64,000 nucleotides of DNA from Metridium senile (lineage: Eukaryota; Cnidaria; Anthozoa; Actiniaria; Metridiidae): assembly GCA_949775045.1 (NCBI GenBank), contig OX459102.1, positions 5,324,185 through 5,388,184 on the forward strand. Direction: 5' to 3'. The notes beneath the pieces are model-generated. The model worked only from the letters and a program-made list of their open reading frames with translations. It searched no databases and had not been told where the DNA came from. Each line of letters begins with the position of its first letter. Position 1 is the first letter of the stretch. Below, piece after piece: positions 24,541-37,325 of this stretch. Position numbers and translations under genes: made by a program.

Positions 24541-27500
24541 CTAAAAGTACTTATGAAACAGGTGGCTAACTAGTATTATATCATATTAAAAAAGAGAATG
24601 CTCACGTGTGAGACAAAATTTTAATACACAAATCAACCTCATCTTCCTTAATATATGATATATTGCATTTGCTTATGTGAAATAACAGTAAGACGAAAGT
24701 TTAGCCGTTGATGTTTTCTGTCAGGCCAACTGATAGTATCAGATGGTATAGTCTTATGTATGAAACATGGATTGTTGTTAAAACACTTAATCAAAAGACT
24801 GCTTTCTTCGCCCTTTACCTAATTAGTTCATATTCATCAAAACCACAAATGTATCTTAACATATATAAAAACGATAATCTAAAAGTACATATGAAAGAGA
24901 TGGTTAACTAGTTTTTAATGCAGTATCTTTAATGCAGTATTTTTTTTTGTTTGTAATTTTTTTGCTTGTAATTTAGTTTTTCCCTCCCTTTTTGTAATCT
25001 GGTTTATTTGTAAACATATGCTTATTATTTATTAAAAAATGGTTTTTGGATATTACTGTTATACAATGCTTTTTCGATGCCTACTTCTTTTTTTATTTCT
25101 TTTTCCAAACTTATTTCTTTTTCTTTTCAGTCTTTCTTTCTTTCTTTCTTCTTAAGTACAAACTAATTATAATCATTTCTTCCATTGTTTGATTCTTTCT
25201 ATTATCTTGTATTCTACCTTTTCAAATCGCTTTTAAATTTCCTTCCTTCCTTCCTTCCTTATTTCCTTCCTTCCTTCCTTCCTTCCTTCTATCCTCCCTT
25301 CTTAATTTCTTTCCTTCTTTCGTTCGTTCGTTTGTTCGTTTGTTCGTTTGTTGGTTCGTTCCTTCTTTCCTTCATTCAACCATATCGTTTGCGCGCTGGT
25401 CTTTTTACGTCTTGACACTGAATACGGTCACAGTGAAGGCGCAGAATGGGAAGGAGAAGGCAAAGCAATCTCCATTCGGCAGTAATATTCCTTGATTTAC
25501 TTATGAAATAAACAAGTAAGTAAACTGAACAAATATTATCTTTACCGCGCTTTCTGATAAATTGAAATTAAATAAAAAAAAAAAGAATATATATATATAT
25601 ATATTTGTTTCAGCTATTTAATATAATATATCTGTAAGACTGTAGAATACGAATACTTGGATCATCCTTTTGTACATGTCCGGAATACAACTTTCGCTTT
25701 ATTTCACGGTAAAGTTTCTGTCCGTAAATGAAGCATTTGATGGTTCTTTGTAGGGTTCTAAACGCTAAAAAAACTTTGCTTGTATCCCCGTCACTTCAAG
25801 ATCTCCAGTCATCGTATGAAGTACTGTATCCTATGAAGTGAATTTTAACCTTCTTTTGTACCTTGTCTACATCTGTGATTATTACAGGATACAGTTTTCG
25901 AACTAGACGTTTCTTTCTTGTATTTTTGGACTTAATAGTTTCAGTAAAAACTTCATTAATAAAGAGTTTCGGTGGCTATCTTTCGCGTATTATAAACTCG
26001 GCGACTCCATATTTATCACTGCAAGCCGACGCGTGACTGATTTCCCGCGAAATTTGATACTACGGCGCAAGCGCACTAGTGAAATTAAGGCCGAGTGTAC
26101 CTGGACACTAGTAAAAGCTAAATGTTCACGATGTATGGCAATAAGTTTGATATGCAGCTTTCCTCATATTCGTTTGATCTTCCCTTCCGTTTTCCTTATT
26201 TTCTGTTTTCCTTATCTTCCGGCGTTTTTTTAGCATTCTTCCTTCCTTCCTTCCTTCCTTCCTTCCTTCCTTCCTTCCTTCCTTCCTTCCTTTCTTCCTT
26301 GCTTCCTTCCGTTTTGTCTTAACGTTTCTTATCGTTCGCTTTCCATTCCTCTTTCCCCGCTTATGTCCTTTCCTTGCTGACTACTTTCTTCTTAACAATC
26401 TCCAGTCATTGATTATTCAGTATCATTGTTTCTTATCTCTCTTTTCTTATTCATATTACAAGTGACCTTTTCATCTGAACAATTATTAATCTATGATTTT
26501 CCCCCACCAAACATCACAATACGTCATTAAACAAAGCAACAATACAATCTTAAAACTTCAAAAGCCCTTCCAGAAAAACATCGCAGCCTAAATGTAATCT
26601 TTCTAGACTTTCTAAAAGCAATGGACAAATTACTTAATGTGCGTCATTACGGGTTTTCAATATTTTATCAAATTAACACGTCCTGGTTACCTATTCATTG
26701 TAAACCCAAACCTCAAACCCGAAAACACACTAATGGCTATACAAAAATTTGTTTTCTTTAGCACTTCAAAAGAAAATATCTACAAACTTCAAGAGTTCAT
26801 ACAAACATAATAAATATTGTAAAAGCAGATTTAATTGCTAAGCAAATAATCACGATTACCTCTTTACCTTATAGCAAATCTTCTTTTCACCAAAAGGTTT
26901 TTCCCCTCAGAAATGAAGCTCTCTTTCTTTCTCGTTCCTTCGCAACTAAAACTTAACGTTTTCTTGCTCAAATTTTTATATATGTTTTTGTGAGATTCGT
27001 CGTTGCTCCATGGGAGTTGAAACGCCGGCTTACAAACAATAATTATGTACAAAGCCTGAGCTTAATCTTTATTGGTTAATGTACGTTCCAAATAGAGTAT
27101 GCATCAAACTTTAACTGTATTGGAACTTCATGGTCGCTGATTGGTGAATAGTTTGAGTGCGAAAAGTTAATTAAAATGTAATTAAAGAAACACCGAGGCA
27201 AGTAATGTGTTTGTGATTTAGGAAAGTGTATTATCACGACGTTGGTTTGTTCATTAAATAGGAAAGTACAAATTGATGAGAAATTACACTTCGTGTAGTT
27301 GAAAATGAGAGAGCATAACTCATAAGGGAAAGAGATTGTTGATTGAATACCTATACTACTAGAATCTACAACAGTATAAAAATGTCTCGTGGATTTAATT
27401 TTTTTTCCTTCGTTTTCCGTTCCTGTTAGTTTTAAGTTTTTATTTTGTGTTCAGTTTTAGCTTTTGTGTAGCCTTTCTCGCTTGAGTTCACTTTCATTTC

Positions 27501-30079
27501 TAGTCATTTTCCATTTTTTTCTTAATAAACTTGTTTTCAATTCTCTTTGAGTTTCACTTTTAAATTATTTTCTTTTCTAGTTTTTTCTTTTTCATTGGTT
27601 TTATATTCTTTCTTTCTTTCTTTTTCTTTGCTTTTGTTTAGTTTGAATTTGGACTGAAGTATTCGTTGCTTTTTCTCGCAATAAAAAAAAAATGCTAGCT
27701 TTTATTCTGCTTTTCATCAATTAGAACATTTACTCATTCAAAAATAAACTTTATTTCTTTTTAACTCTTACATTGTATAAAGTTTTCTTTTCTTTTATAT
27801 CTGTTTGGTTTCCTATCAATTGGCTAAAAATAATACCTCTGCAGTTTATCATGTCAGAAGCGACAAACAACGAACACAAATGAATTACAAATAATTTTCT
27901 TCTTCTTAATTCTTCTTCTTTTTTTCTTTCTTTAAATTTGGCATCGATAGGTAATCTATATAATTTTAGCTATTGCTTTATTTCTGTATTTTTATACTAG
28001 AACGTTCAACTGGAACGTGCTAGTGCTAGATAGGTGCTACCATAAGTCAAAAATCGTGACAGGCGATTTCTCGTACATACTATCGTTATAAGATATTGAT
28101 GAGAAAATTCACAATTATTGCAATTTAAAAAGAATATATTTTACTTCATGGAGCCTTAAGGGAAAAGAAAGCAACAGCACTAAACATAGAGTTTACATTT
28201 TACAATTTCAGTTTGTAAATTTGTCGCTATTTTTGAAAATATGTTTTTTAAAGAAATCCGTAAAAATTGAATTGCTTTAGACCAAAAGGTAGCACATTTT
28301 TTTCAAGCGCAACATAATACAGCTTTAACATAAAAAAAAATTTAAAAAAAATGTATTTTGGATTGCTTTTGTGATGAGAATAGTGTCTTATTTGATGTAC
28401 CATTCATAAAAATAAAATAAATGAATAAAAGTATAAAGAAAGAAAAAAGAAAAGAAAAAAAAATGCTTAAAATAAAATACAAGTTTTTTACCAGTGAATA
28501 TTATTTGCCTTCGATCTTAATTCGGACCATTTCTCTGATCAACAAATTTTGATAAATAAAAGTTTAGAAATATTAAGTGAAAGATGTGAATCTAGAAATA
28601 ATTTTAAAGTTTTGAGTAAGAATTAAATATTACTTAAACAAGTAAATTTCTATATATATATTTTTCAAAAAAGTATAATTCCCCTAAAAATCTCGTAATT
28701 GTTTACAAACTTTGAAATACAATTCTTAATAATATTATACAAGAGGAAATTATACAATTTTAACATACGAAGAACTTTTCAGTCAAATATTTTTGATGAT
28801 TATTTATCGTATGTTAAAAGTGAAAATGTTTTGCTTTCCTTGTGCGTTCTTTATACTGGAGGTAATACAAAAAATTGAAAACTTTTTACAATAAAATTTG
28901 AGTTAAAAACAAATAAGTTTACAATCATGAATTACATCTGCTTGCTTATCAATTTTTAAAATTGAATTTTTGTCAGCTTTCTTAAAGTAAAACACTGGGT
29001 AACTATCATTTCAAAAACATAACATATTATTTCTCTTCTGAGAAAAGAATTCAACAATTTTTACTTGTATACATTCTTGATTTGTATATCTTTTATAACT
29101 GAATGTGTTAACTATAATTTCTTCAATATTTCTTCAACCAAAATGACAAAAAATTCTACTTGTTGAAAATTTCGATGCCTAACTTTCATCCCTCCAAAAA
29201 TTAGATAAATTTAGGTCATCTAAATAATCTTTTTGGTTGTGTATTGATATAGCTCGATCCTTGAATCTAAATCCCAAATGAAACAAAACCTTTTATGAAT
29301 CAACGCTTTCTAATTTTGGCTTGGCAACTTTACACTTTCATTTTTCACAGTAAAAAAACCATAGACTACAAAAGTTTTAAAGAGAATAATATCCCAAGGT
29401 GCAAAATAGTAAGAATGTGGCCAGATATTTCAACACTATTTGAGCCACTAAGAATTTCGGTAAATCGAAAACCCAAGAGAAACAATTTATAACAAACTTC
29501 AAACGCTGTTTAAGCTTTTAGACTATTTTTTATAAAGTTATCTTCTAGAATTATAAAACTTTGCATAATTTTGATCAGTTTTAACTAACCTGAATGAAGG
29601 ATACCAAATCTAACTTTTCTTCACTTCGTTTGAAAACATTTCTCCACTCCAAAGAAAATTAACCAGAAAAATCTTCAGTTGAAAGAGATTGTTGAGCTTG
29701 GTCCCCTGCCGCTTGATGGATTGTTTCTCGCTCTGTTTGTTCACGAGTTAATTTGAACGAAAACAGTTTGGAACTAGATTCAAAATACACTCATTAAATA
29801 TTTAAAAGTTGTCAAAAAAGTTAATCTGAAAATTGGGAGTCTATAGGTGGGTTGGTATTGGCGCTTATGTAATTAAATCAAAGCATATTGTTTCAGTATA
29901 TATCGCCAGTGGGGTAATAGGTAGAGCATACAGCAGTTTGAAAAAGGTTTATCCATTGCAATAGATCTTTCAAAGACGAAAGGAGTTATGGGTAGGAGTA
30001 GTAAAGCATTTATATTTCATTTATATTTATTTTCGATTTAGATTTCTTCCACTATGTATATAAAAAAACAAATTAAATA
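24541..30079. other. Gene-poor AT-rich region with CCTT repeats
   Basis: No supported gene. CCTT, TTCG and TTCTTT tracts lie at 25135-25375 and 26236-26310. The rest (26400-30000) is AT-rich unique-looking sequence in which I see no exon with convincing protein similarity, no RNA gene and no element termini. Confidence 0.5.
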
Positions 30080-31365
30080 TCTCAACAATGAACTTTATGT
30101 TCTTGACGAGAATAATGATTATAAGGCATTTCCAATACCGTATTTATACTCGAATAAGCTCCACGGCGCTTATTGAATTTTTCTCGATCTCTCTGTCCCC
30201 TTCTTGATCAGAACTACGAATATTGGGGAGATAACTTGATGGGCGAGCGGTGAAATATAATTACTTTGAACTGAAGAATAAAGCTTTTGATAAAAATGTA
30301 TTTCCAATGCTATTCTAGAATAACATTATAGCGTTTAAGTGCGGCGCTTATTTGAGGGCTGCGCTTATTCTAGTAAATTTGGTCAGTTCGTGTTTACATG
30401 TATATCTCAGCAATAACCTCCATGCTCTTGACGAGAATAATGATTGTAAGCAACTTGATTTGATATTATTCGTGTTTAGATGTATGCCCATAATATCTCA
30501 GTAATAAACTCCATGTTCTTGACGAGAATAATCATTGTAAGTACCTCGATTATATTTGTGTTCAAAGTGTGTGCCAATAACATCTTAACAATAACCTCTA
30601 TGTTCTTGACGAGAATAATGATTGTAAGCACTTCGATTACTCGTGCTTCGATGTATGTTCATAATGTCTCAACAATAACCTCCATGTTCTTGACGAGAAT
30701 AATGATCGCAAGCACCTCGATTATTAATTGGTGCTTCGATGTATGTTGATAATATCTCAACAATAACCTCCATGTTCTTGACGAGAATAATGATTGTAAG
30801 GTGACCTCGATTATTCGTGTCTAGATTTATGTCTATAATACTTCAACAATAGCCTCCATGTTCTTGACGAGAATAATGATTGTAAGCACCTCGATTACTC
30901 GTGCTTCGATGTATGTTCATAATGTCTCAACAATAACCTCCATATTCTTGACGAGAATAATGATTGTAAGCACCTCGATTATTCGTGTTTAGATGTATTT
31001 TCATAATATCTCAACAATAGCCTCCATGTTCTTGACGTTAATAATGATTGTAAGCACTTCGATTATATTTGTGTTCAAATGTGTGCCAATAGCATCTTAA
31101 CAATAACCTCTATGTTCTTGACGAGAATAATGATTGTAAGCACCTCGATTATTCGTGCTTCGATGTATGCCCATTATATATCAACGAAAACCTCTATGTT
31201 CTTCACAAAAATAATAATTGTAAGCACCTCGATTATTCGTGTTTAGATGTATGCCTAAACTATCTAACAATAACCTACATGTTCTTGCATGACTATAGAA
31301 TATAAAATGATTTACGTAAGCACCTCGATTATTCGTGTTTAGATGTATGACTATAATATTTCAAG
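30080..31365. repeat. 86-bp minisatellite, about 11 units
   Basis: Units of about 84-90 bp carry TTCTTGACGAGAATAATGAT, GTAAGCACCTCGATTATTCG and TCTCAACAATAACCTCCATG. Clear copies begin near 30090, 30420, 30510, 30600, 30685, 30775, 30860, 30945, 31025, 31110 and 31195. A MITE at 30135-30382 separates the first copy from the rest. A short frame across it is a by-product. Confidence 0.9.
30135..30382. mobile_element. MITE with CGAATAAGCGCCGC-type ends, inserted in the minisatellite
   Basis: The left end has TACTCGAATAAGCTCCACGG and the right end has GCGGCGCTTATT and GCGCTTATTCTAGTAAAT. A second copy at 60593-60836 shares the interior TCAGAACTACGAATA and GAGCGAGCGGTGAAATA. Confidence 0.8.
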
Positions 31366-31769
31366 AATATAAAATTACCCCCACGGCTTCCCCTCCGCGT
31401 CGACTCAAATACTTATCTCTTGGACAACGTTTTTAAAACAGGAGTAATATGTAATAGCTTGGATTTAGGAACGCACACAACCATTCGCATATAATTATAA
31501 TATACTCGGCATGAATTTTTGGATATTGTTCTGTCAGTCCATAGATCAAATATTTTCCATATTTCACAATACAAATATAGCATTAAGAACAGGACAGATG
31601 TTTACGATAAATCTTATTCACAAATTAATAAATAATATTCAAGGCTTGAAGTGAAACTGAAGGGAGTGAATTATAATATGAAAAATGAAAAGACCGCGCT
31701 GTTAAATGACTAGTTTTTCGCCGGAACTGAAAAGAAAAAGAAGATATTGTCACATTTATATATAGAATT

Positions 31770-31916
31770 TTCCTTTCCTTTCCTTTCCTTTCCTTTCCTT
31801 TCCTTTCCTTTCCTTTCCTTTCCTTTCCTTTCCTTTCCTTTCCTTTCCTTTCCTTTCCTTTCCTTTCCTTTCCTTTCCTTTCCTTTCCTTTCCTTTCCTT
31901 TCCTTTCCTTTCCTTT
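31770..31916. repeat. TTTCC pentanucleotide repeat
   Basis: About 29 uninterrupted units. The FLSFP and KERKG frames over it are artefacts. A second array of the same unit is at 59708-59835. Confidence 0.97.
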
Positions 31917-32682
31917 CATTTCTTTCTTATTCATTTCTTTTTTTTCTTTCGCTTTCTCGTTTTTTTGTTTTTTTTGCTTAGGTTTGCATAATTCCTTTTT
32001 CCCTTTCACTGTTTAAATTTCCTAAACATCTCCTTTTCCCCTTTTTCGTATCTGTATCTGTATTTGTCTTGTTTTGTTTTTCTTTTATGTTCGATCTGTA
32101 TGTTCTAGGTTAAATTATTTTTCTTGTCCTTGCATGTGGGTGGATGTGTGGGCAGTCTTTTCATTAATTATAGCCAAAAAATGAAATTTGTAACATCGTA
32201 AAAAAACTAACTTCATTAATTAATCTCTTTTTTACCGATATGTTATGAATTAAGCCTACGTGTGTACGTAAATGAGAATATTGACCAATGACTGAGATTG
32301 CGCAATAGCTATAAGAGCGGGAAGACGCTGAAAAACCGGGGGAGCAAGGGGGTGTGAATTAAGTAAAAACTATAAAGAGATCGGGGGCGTAAACTTTGTA
32401 AAGCAAGAGGGGCTCTTTTGTTAAGCCTTCCCTTTATTCTTTGCCAACATGTGAACTTTCACGACGTCAATGAAATAGATGTCCCAAATTAAATAAGAAG
32501 TTAAGTCGCCCTAAGACGCCCTAAGTAGCTCCAGATAATAATATAATATAATATATTATGTATTTAAATTAATATATATTTATTTTTATTTATACTCGGA
32601 TTTCCATTCAGGGTAGCAGATATTGATAATTTCTCCGCGATTCCACTCCAAACACTACCACTATATTCAAATATTTTATACA

Positions 32683-32803
32683 CACAACTTTGCTCACATG
32701 TTTATTTGTGCGGAGGGAGGAAAACCGGATAACCCGGAGAAAAACCCTCGTTGCATGAGTGAGAACAGCACATTAAACAAACTCTGTTCACTTGATCTCA
32801 CCC
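32683..32803 (-). mobile_element. SINE tail fragment
   Basis: CACATG, GCGGAGGGAGGAAAACCGGA, CCCGGAGAAAAACCCTCG and AAACTCTGTTCACTTG match the tail of the SINE at 16855-16995 in order. The tRNA-like head is missing. Confidence 0.6.
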
Positions 32804-35204
32804 CAATATTTCTTCAAAATCTCTTAAGACACTTTATGGTGGCTGACTACTTTTTTACAAAATCTAGACAACTGCGCATGCATGATTTCGCGCACATACG
32901 ACATCGCGTCACGGTAGAGACACAGGGAATCCAAACATTCATTTTTGTGCCGTATTATTTTAAAGCGTTAGACAACTAAACAACCATTTCTATTATCATG
33001 ATTTAGATATGCTGTCATTTGAAAGTGATCTGTTTCACCTTGATATATGAATTTATAAAAGTAAAAGGAACTTCAAAGTTGGCTGAACTAGCGATTTTTT
33101 ATCAGTAAACTTCACTTTGACGAAAAACTGCAAAATAGGACTCAAAACTTATCTAATCAACAATTGCAAAGCATAAGCAAAAACATAAGCATTATTTAAA
33201 AGGCAATTTCTGTTGAAAATACAATTTTTATCACGTTTTTATCGGCAAAAATAATGGATATGAAAGTTGAAATATGCCAAAAAAGACGGGGGGAAATCTA
33301 TCAAAACAAAACAATGAACACATGAAATGATACATAGCGACATTTATTATAGCTTCTACTTACAGAAAAGTGGGTTGCCATTGAGAAACAATCCACAAAC
33401 CTTGTAAATGTTTTTGTCACTCGGTATCAATGTAGATTGTAAAGTATGTATTTTTCTTCGGAAAAATTTTGGCTTGTTTACACTCGACGAAACATACTTT
33501 ACAATCTAAATCCACAAACCTGTTATTATGGGACGTTTTTTGAAAAAGAAATACTTCGAGTAGATTACATAAAGTAAGTAATGGGCTGACAAAAGAGAAC
33601 AGCTAATGTTTATTTTTATTGCAATGATTACTTCTAAACTATCAATTGTTTCATTTTGTGAACTTTCTACTGCTTCAAACCATCACAAAAAAGTTCAGAG
33701 CTCAAATAATTAAGTAATTAATTAATTTACATTGTTCAAATTACATTTGTGGTAATTTTATGTTATTTTGTGCAAGAAAAATCGGGAATCATTATTATAC
33801 GAAACATCAATTATAAGCTAGTAGCTACATTGCAGTACCTGAGTATTTTCAATTCCATCTGTAAAAACAAATAAAACAGAAAATTCATTGCCAAATTCTG
33901 ACATGTTGACTAGAGTTTACGGACCTTTACGTAAGCCTATTAAATTTCAGCTTCTTTTCTATACCAGTCGAAGAAAAATGCACTTTGTTTTTAGTGCCAA
34001 AAAAGCTATTGAACAAATGATTATAAAACACAAAGTTAAAGTTAAAGTGTGATAAAGTCATGGTAATAAAGCATATTACGATAAAGTGTGTTTCACGGGT
34101 TAATGAAAACCACTCTAAGTGTAAGCATTCTAATTTAGATCAGACACTGTAATAAATACAATCCATCAATCATTGGTTTTGATCTTTATTTAAATATTCC
34201 TAACAATCATAAATAGAGAGTACATACAATACATCCCCGGGAATACATCCTAGAATGCAAACACGAAATGTGCATACTTTCCTGCCACAAAATAGTGATA
34301 GATCAGAATAGGAATAATTTAGGACTAGTATAGTGTCACATTTAGTCTTCGTACCGTAGTTTATCAAATTGTTGAAATAAGCATTAATTGTACATCACAA
34401 ACATGATGCACGACAAACATGTAATAGCTCAACTTTGATATTCAGGTAAAGTTATCTTGGCAAAGCAATTTATATATATATAGGACACGACTCTAGATAT
34501 ATAAAAAAGTTATAAAAATTGCCAGGAATACTCATTACCAAAATATTGAAAATAAGATGCAATTTTGCACTTATCTATCAAAGAAAGAACACAACATTGA
34601 AATAAAGAAATATTTTTACCTTGATTATATGTTTTTAAGCTGATTTCAAAATACAATCAAATAATTAATAAATAATTATTTATGTATAACCTTTATATCA
34701 TATCATTAAATTATATCATATAACATTTCCAACTGCAACAAACTAAACATAAAATGCATTCAAAATCTACATTCTCTAATGTTGGAGCTTCAATCAACAT
34801 CAAACATGTAACTGTAACAAAATATATCATACATTATTATATGACCGTGTATCTTGGAGTCTGATTGGTTGAATTCGATTTCGCTCCGGTCTAGATTTTC
34901 CTAGGTAGACCGGTCCGAAAGTGATATTGATATTTGAAAAAATTGAAAAATCTTCTTAGGTAATTGTCTATTACGATAATTTTAGCAAACAAAAATAGCA
35001 GGAGAAACGTTTGTACGATCCTGAATTGACCAAAACATTGACAGAATGCAATAAAATAAACAAAAACCCACTGAGAGAGAAAATCAAAGGCTTTACTTCA
35101 GGTTGGCGAGCATTGGTTGTTTTTACATACATTTTAACAAGCAAAAGTTGAGAAAATCAAATCAAATTGCAAAAACTCACTGCACGAGAGAATACACAAA
35201 AGGA
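32804..35204. other. AT-rich region without genes
   Basis: The only structure noted is a hairpin with arms TAGATTGTAAAGTATGT (33434) and ACATACTTTACAATCTA (ending about 33510). No other supported feature. Confidence 0.45.
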
Positions 35205-35354
35205 TTTTATTTTATTCTAAAGAATATAAAGCTCGTTCACATACCTCAATAATAGTTGAAAAATGTACTTTTAGTTTTTGTCTTTCCTTGTAAACAACAC
35301 GGCGTTGAGTTGAGCTTTCTTTTGTTGAGAAATATCGTTGCTTTTCAGTTACTT

Positions 35355-35702
35355 TTAAAAAGCTGTAAAATTCACGATAAGTTTGTCTACAAAGTCAACA
35401 ACGTTTTTTGAAGTCAGGAAGTGTTCTTGTCTTTCTTTCTCTGCATAAAAAAAGTTCAAAAATCTTGAAAAAGGCCGTTTTTCTCGATTCAAAGTTCTCT
35501 CAGCGATCATCATGGTTTCATCTTCTTCATTCTTGAAAGTACGACACAGACAAATTAATTCCTTCAACAGTTGACGGTGATTTCGCTTAAAGTTCTTATT
35601 AATATTTATCGAAAAAAAGCTTTCGTATAGGCTTTTTTTCTCGGTGCAAATGTCCACAAGACCGACGAATTTCAACTCGCTTCGACATTCATCGTGGTTC
35701 AC
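35355..35702 (-). CDS. Hypothetical 115-residue ORF
   Basis: A continuous ATG-to-stop frame of charged and mixed composition, with no low-complexity bias, signal peptide or membrane segment. I recognise no domain. It has stretches such as RNHRQLLKELICLC and EKERQEHFLTSKN. It lies in a duplicated segment whose second copy is truncated before this frame, so it may belong to an unrecognised element. A single-exon coincidence is possible. Confidence 0.3.
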   Translation of the reverse strand: MNHDECRSELKFVGLVDICTEKKSLYESFFSININKNFKRNHRQLLKELICLCRTFKNEEDETMMIAERTLNREKRPFSRFLNFFYAEKERQEHFLTSKNVVDFVDKLIVNFTAF

Positions 35703-36013
35703 TTGTCAGTTAAAATCAGCTAAAATCCTCACGTAAAACTTGTTTTTTGTTTCTTGACTCTCTTTGATGTAGAGGTATAAACAAAAGCCTTTGTCTTTGA
35801 TGAAGAAAGCTGCAGTAATTTTAATATTTTTGCCTTAAAACTACTGTAAGTTTGTAAAAGTAGACGTCACTGAATGAAAACCGGTTTCTGACAACCCGCT
35901 CTTTTTCAGTAAACTACTGGGAAGCCATTTGAAAGCAACGTACGCGCGTCGTAAAATATCAAAAAAATTATTACTTTTTTATCGAAAATAATTGTTGTCA
36001 TATAATAAAACCC

Positions 36014-36117
36014 TTATTAACCGAGCTTGCTCGGTCTGTACGAGAGAATCTTGACTTCGGTCGGGGTACAGACCTCAGTCAAGATTCTACCGTACAGACC
36101 TCGCGCTCGGTTAATAA
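36014..36117. mobile_element. Palindromic MITE with TTATTAACCGAGC ends
   Basis: Arms: TTATTAACCGAGC, GGTCTGTACG and GAATCTTGACT pair with AGTCAAGATTC, CGTACAGACC and GCTCGGTTAATAA. The whole 104 bp can fold as one hairpin. No target duplication is obvious. Confidence 0.75.
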
Positions 36118-36385
36118 GACTTAATTATTTTTTTTCGGTCCGGTATCCTAGTAATCGCGCGCTGTAATTTTTTTAATTTTCTAAAGAATATAAAGCTCGT
36201 TCACATACCTCAATAATAGTTGAAAAGTATACTTGCAGTTTTTATCATTCCTTGTAAACATAGTTACAAAATATAATAGATTATTAACTATGTTGTAAAC
36301 AACATGGCGGTGAATTGAGCTATCTTTTGATGAGATGTGTCGTTGCTTTTCAGTCACTTTTAAGTCTACAACGTTTTTGAAGTAA

Positions 36386-36387
<2 letters not shown>

Positions 36388-36431
<44 letters not shown>
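36388..36431. repeat. TA dinucleotide repeat at the 3' end of the retroelement
   Basis: About 22 TA units lie exactly where the duplicated segment stops and the Penelope-like 3' flank begins, so the tract may have been made or used at insertion. Confidence 0.85.
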
Positions 36432-36433
<2 letters not shown>

Positions 36434-36530
36434 CAAGTCTTTGTTTCGATTTATCCGTAGTACAGTGCTCGATACATAAATGTAGAGCGGAATATATTAA
36501 CGATAGAAAAAACAAATAGACTAAACTTTC

Positions 36531-36573
36531 ATCCCGACAAGCCTGTTTCGTGATTACTCACTCTTCAGGGGAT
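36531..36573 (-). ncRNA. Hammerhead ribozyme in the Penelope-like 3' region
   Basis: Read on the minus strand from 36573: AUCCC (stem I), CUGAAGA (core, consensus CUGANGA), GUGA-loop GUAA-UCAC (stem II), GAA, ACA-loop GGCU-UGU (stem III), C17 at 36536, and GGGAU (stem I). All 5+4+3 pairs are Watson-Crick, and the cleavage site is GUC/G between 36536 and 36535. Penelope-like elements are known to carry such short stem III hammerheads (established knowledge). All invariant core bases are present, so activity is plausible. Confidence 0.9.
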
Positions 36574-36656
36574 TTTAATGACAAGAATATTCATAACCAT
36601 CTATTATATACTATAAATTTGCATAATTAATGTAGCGGTAAATTTAAAGGTAGTGT

Positions 36657-37325
36657 TCAGCTGTTGCGTAGCAACGCTTTGCTTCTATGGCGGCATGAAG
36701 AGACAAGTTCATTGCGTTTATTGAGAGATGATAATTCGGGGCGGCATATGATTAGAAGTTTTTCTTTGAGGCAGAGGTTGCATCTTTTGCTTGAGCTGTT
36801 GTAGGGTGAGCTTGATGAAAGAATACGCCATGAAATGAGGTGGTCAATGTTGTTGTTTTTAAGAGTCCAGATATGTTTGCTAAGTTCGGTAGAGTTTTTG
36901 TGCTTTGGGTGTCGAAATGATGCGGTATGGTTTCTGTATCTTGTCTTGAAGTCGTTTTCTGTGAGTCCGATGTACGCTTCTGTAGTGTTATTGTCCTTAC
37001 GTGTGACTTTGGCTTGGTAGATAATTGATGATTGGAGGCAGTTTCCGTTGAGTGGGCATGAGTTCTTTTGTCGGCAGTTGCATGTCTTGTTGTCTTTTGT
37101 GTTATTTGCGGTGTCATCGATGTGTTCGGTTGATTTTAAGATGCGTTTGTTGTGGTTGTCGATAGTCTGTTTAGTGCTATTCATGCAGCTGTAGCTGATC
37201 TTGATGGTATTGCGATTGAGAATTTTTCTAAGCTTGTGGTCTCTAGGGAAGTGTTTGTCTACTAGGGCAAGGAATCTGTGTCCGATGTGTTGCTGACGTT
37301 TTTGCTGAATGGTGGGTTGTACCAA
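36657..37325 (-). pseudogene. GIY-YIG endonuclease region of Penelope-like element
   Basis: A 222-residue frame. After a linker with [14 protein letters not shown] comes a cysteine cluster (CNCRQKNSCPLNGNC). The endonuclease core follows: IIYQAKV with AYIGLTENDF, the expected catalytic arginine in FKTRYRNH, and the glutamate in NSTELSKHIW. CNLCLKEKLLI and RNELVSSCRHR close it. This domain nicks target DNA during retrotransposition (family knowledge). The frame itself is open, but it is cut off from its reverse transcriptase by a shift near 37285 and by the 5' truncation. The copy is therefore not autonomous. The printed ATG is not the element's natural start. Confidence 0.88.

Larger units (their letters stand above)
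35205..36388. repeat. Duplicated segment, about 970 bp apart
   Basis: TCTAAAGAATATAAAGCTCG to CTTGTAAACA at about 35215-35297 recurs at 36179-36260. Matching blocks (TCGTTGCTTTTCAGT, CAACGTTTTTGAAG) continue to 36388, where the second copy is cut by the TA repeat and retroelement. The second copy also has an internal insertion at about 36262-36297. Confidence 0.8.

Noticed and set aside
30480..30749. 89-codon frame with repeated SMFLTRI
   Set aside because: Minisatellite by-product; frame is lost in other units.
30080..31365. CRISPR-like array
   Set aside because: Whole units repeat without unique spacers, in animal DNA; it is an ordinary minisatellite. Same for 51300-52020.
31710..32016. 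Frames of repeated KERKG or FLSFP
   Set aside because: TTTCC pentanucleotide repeat, open in all phases; same for 59678-59890.
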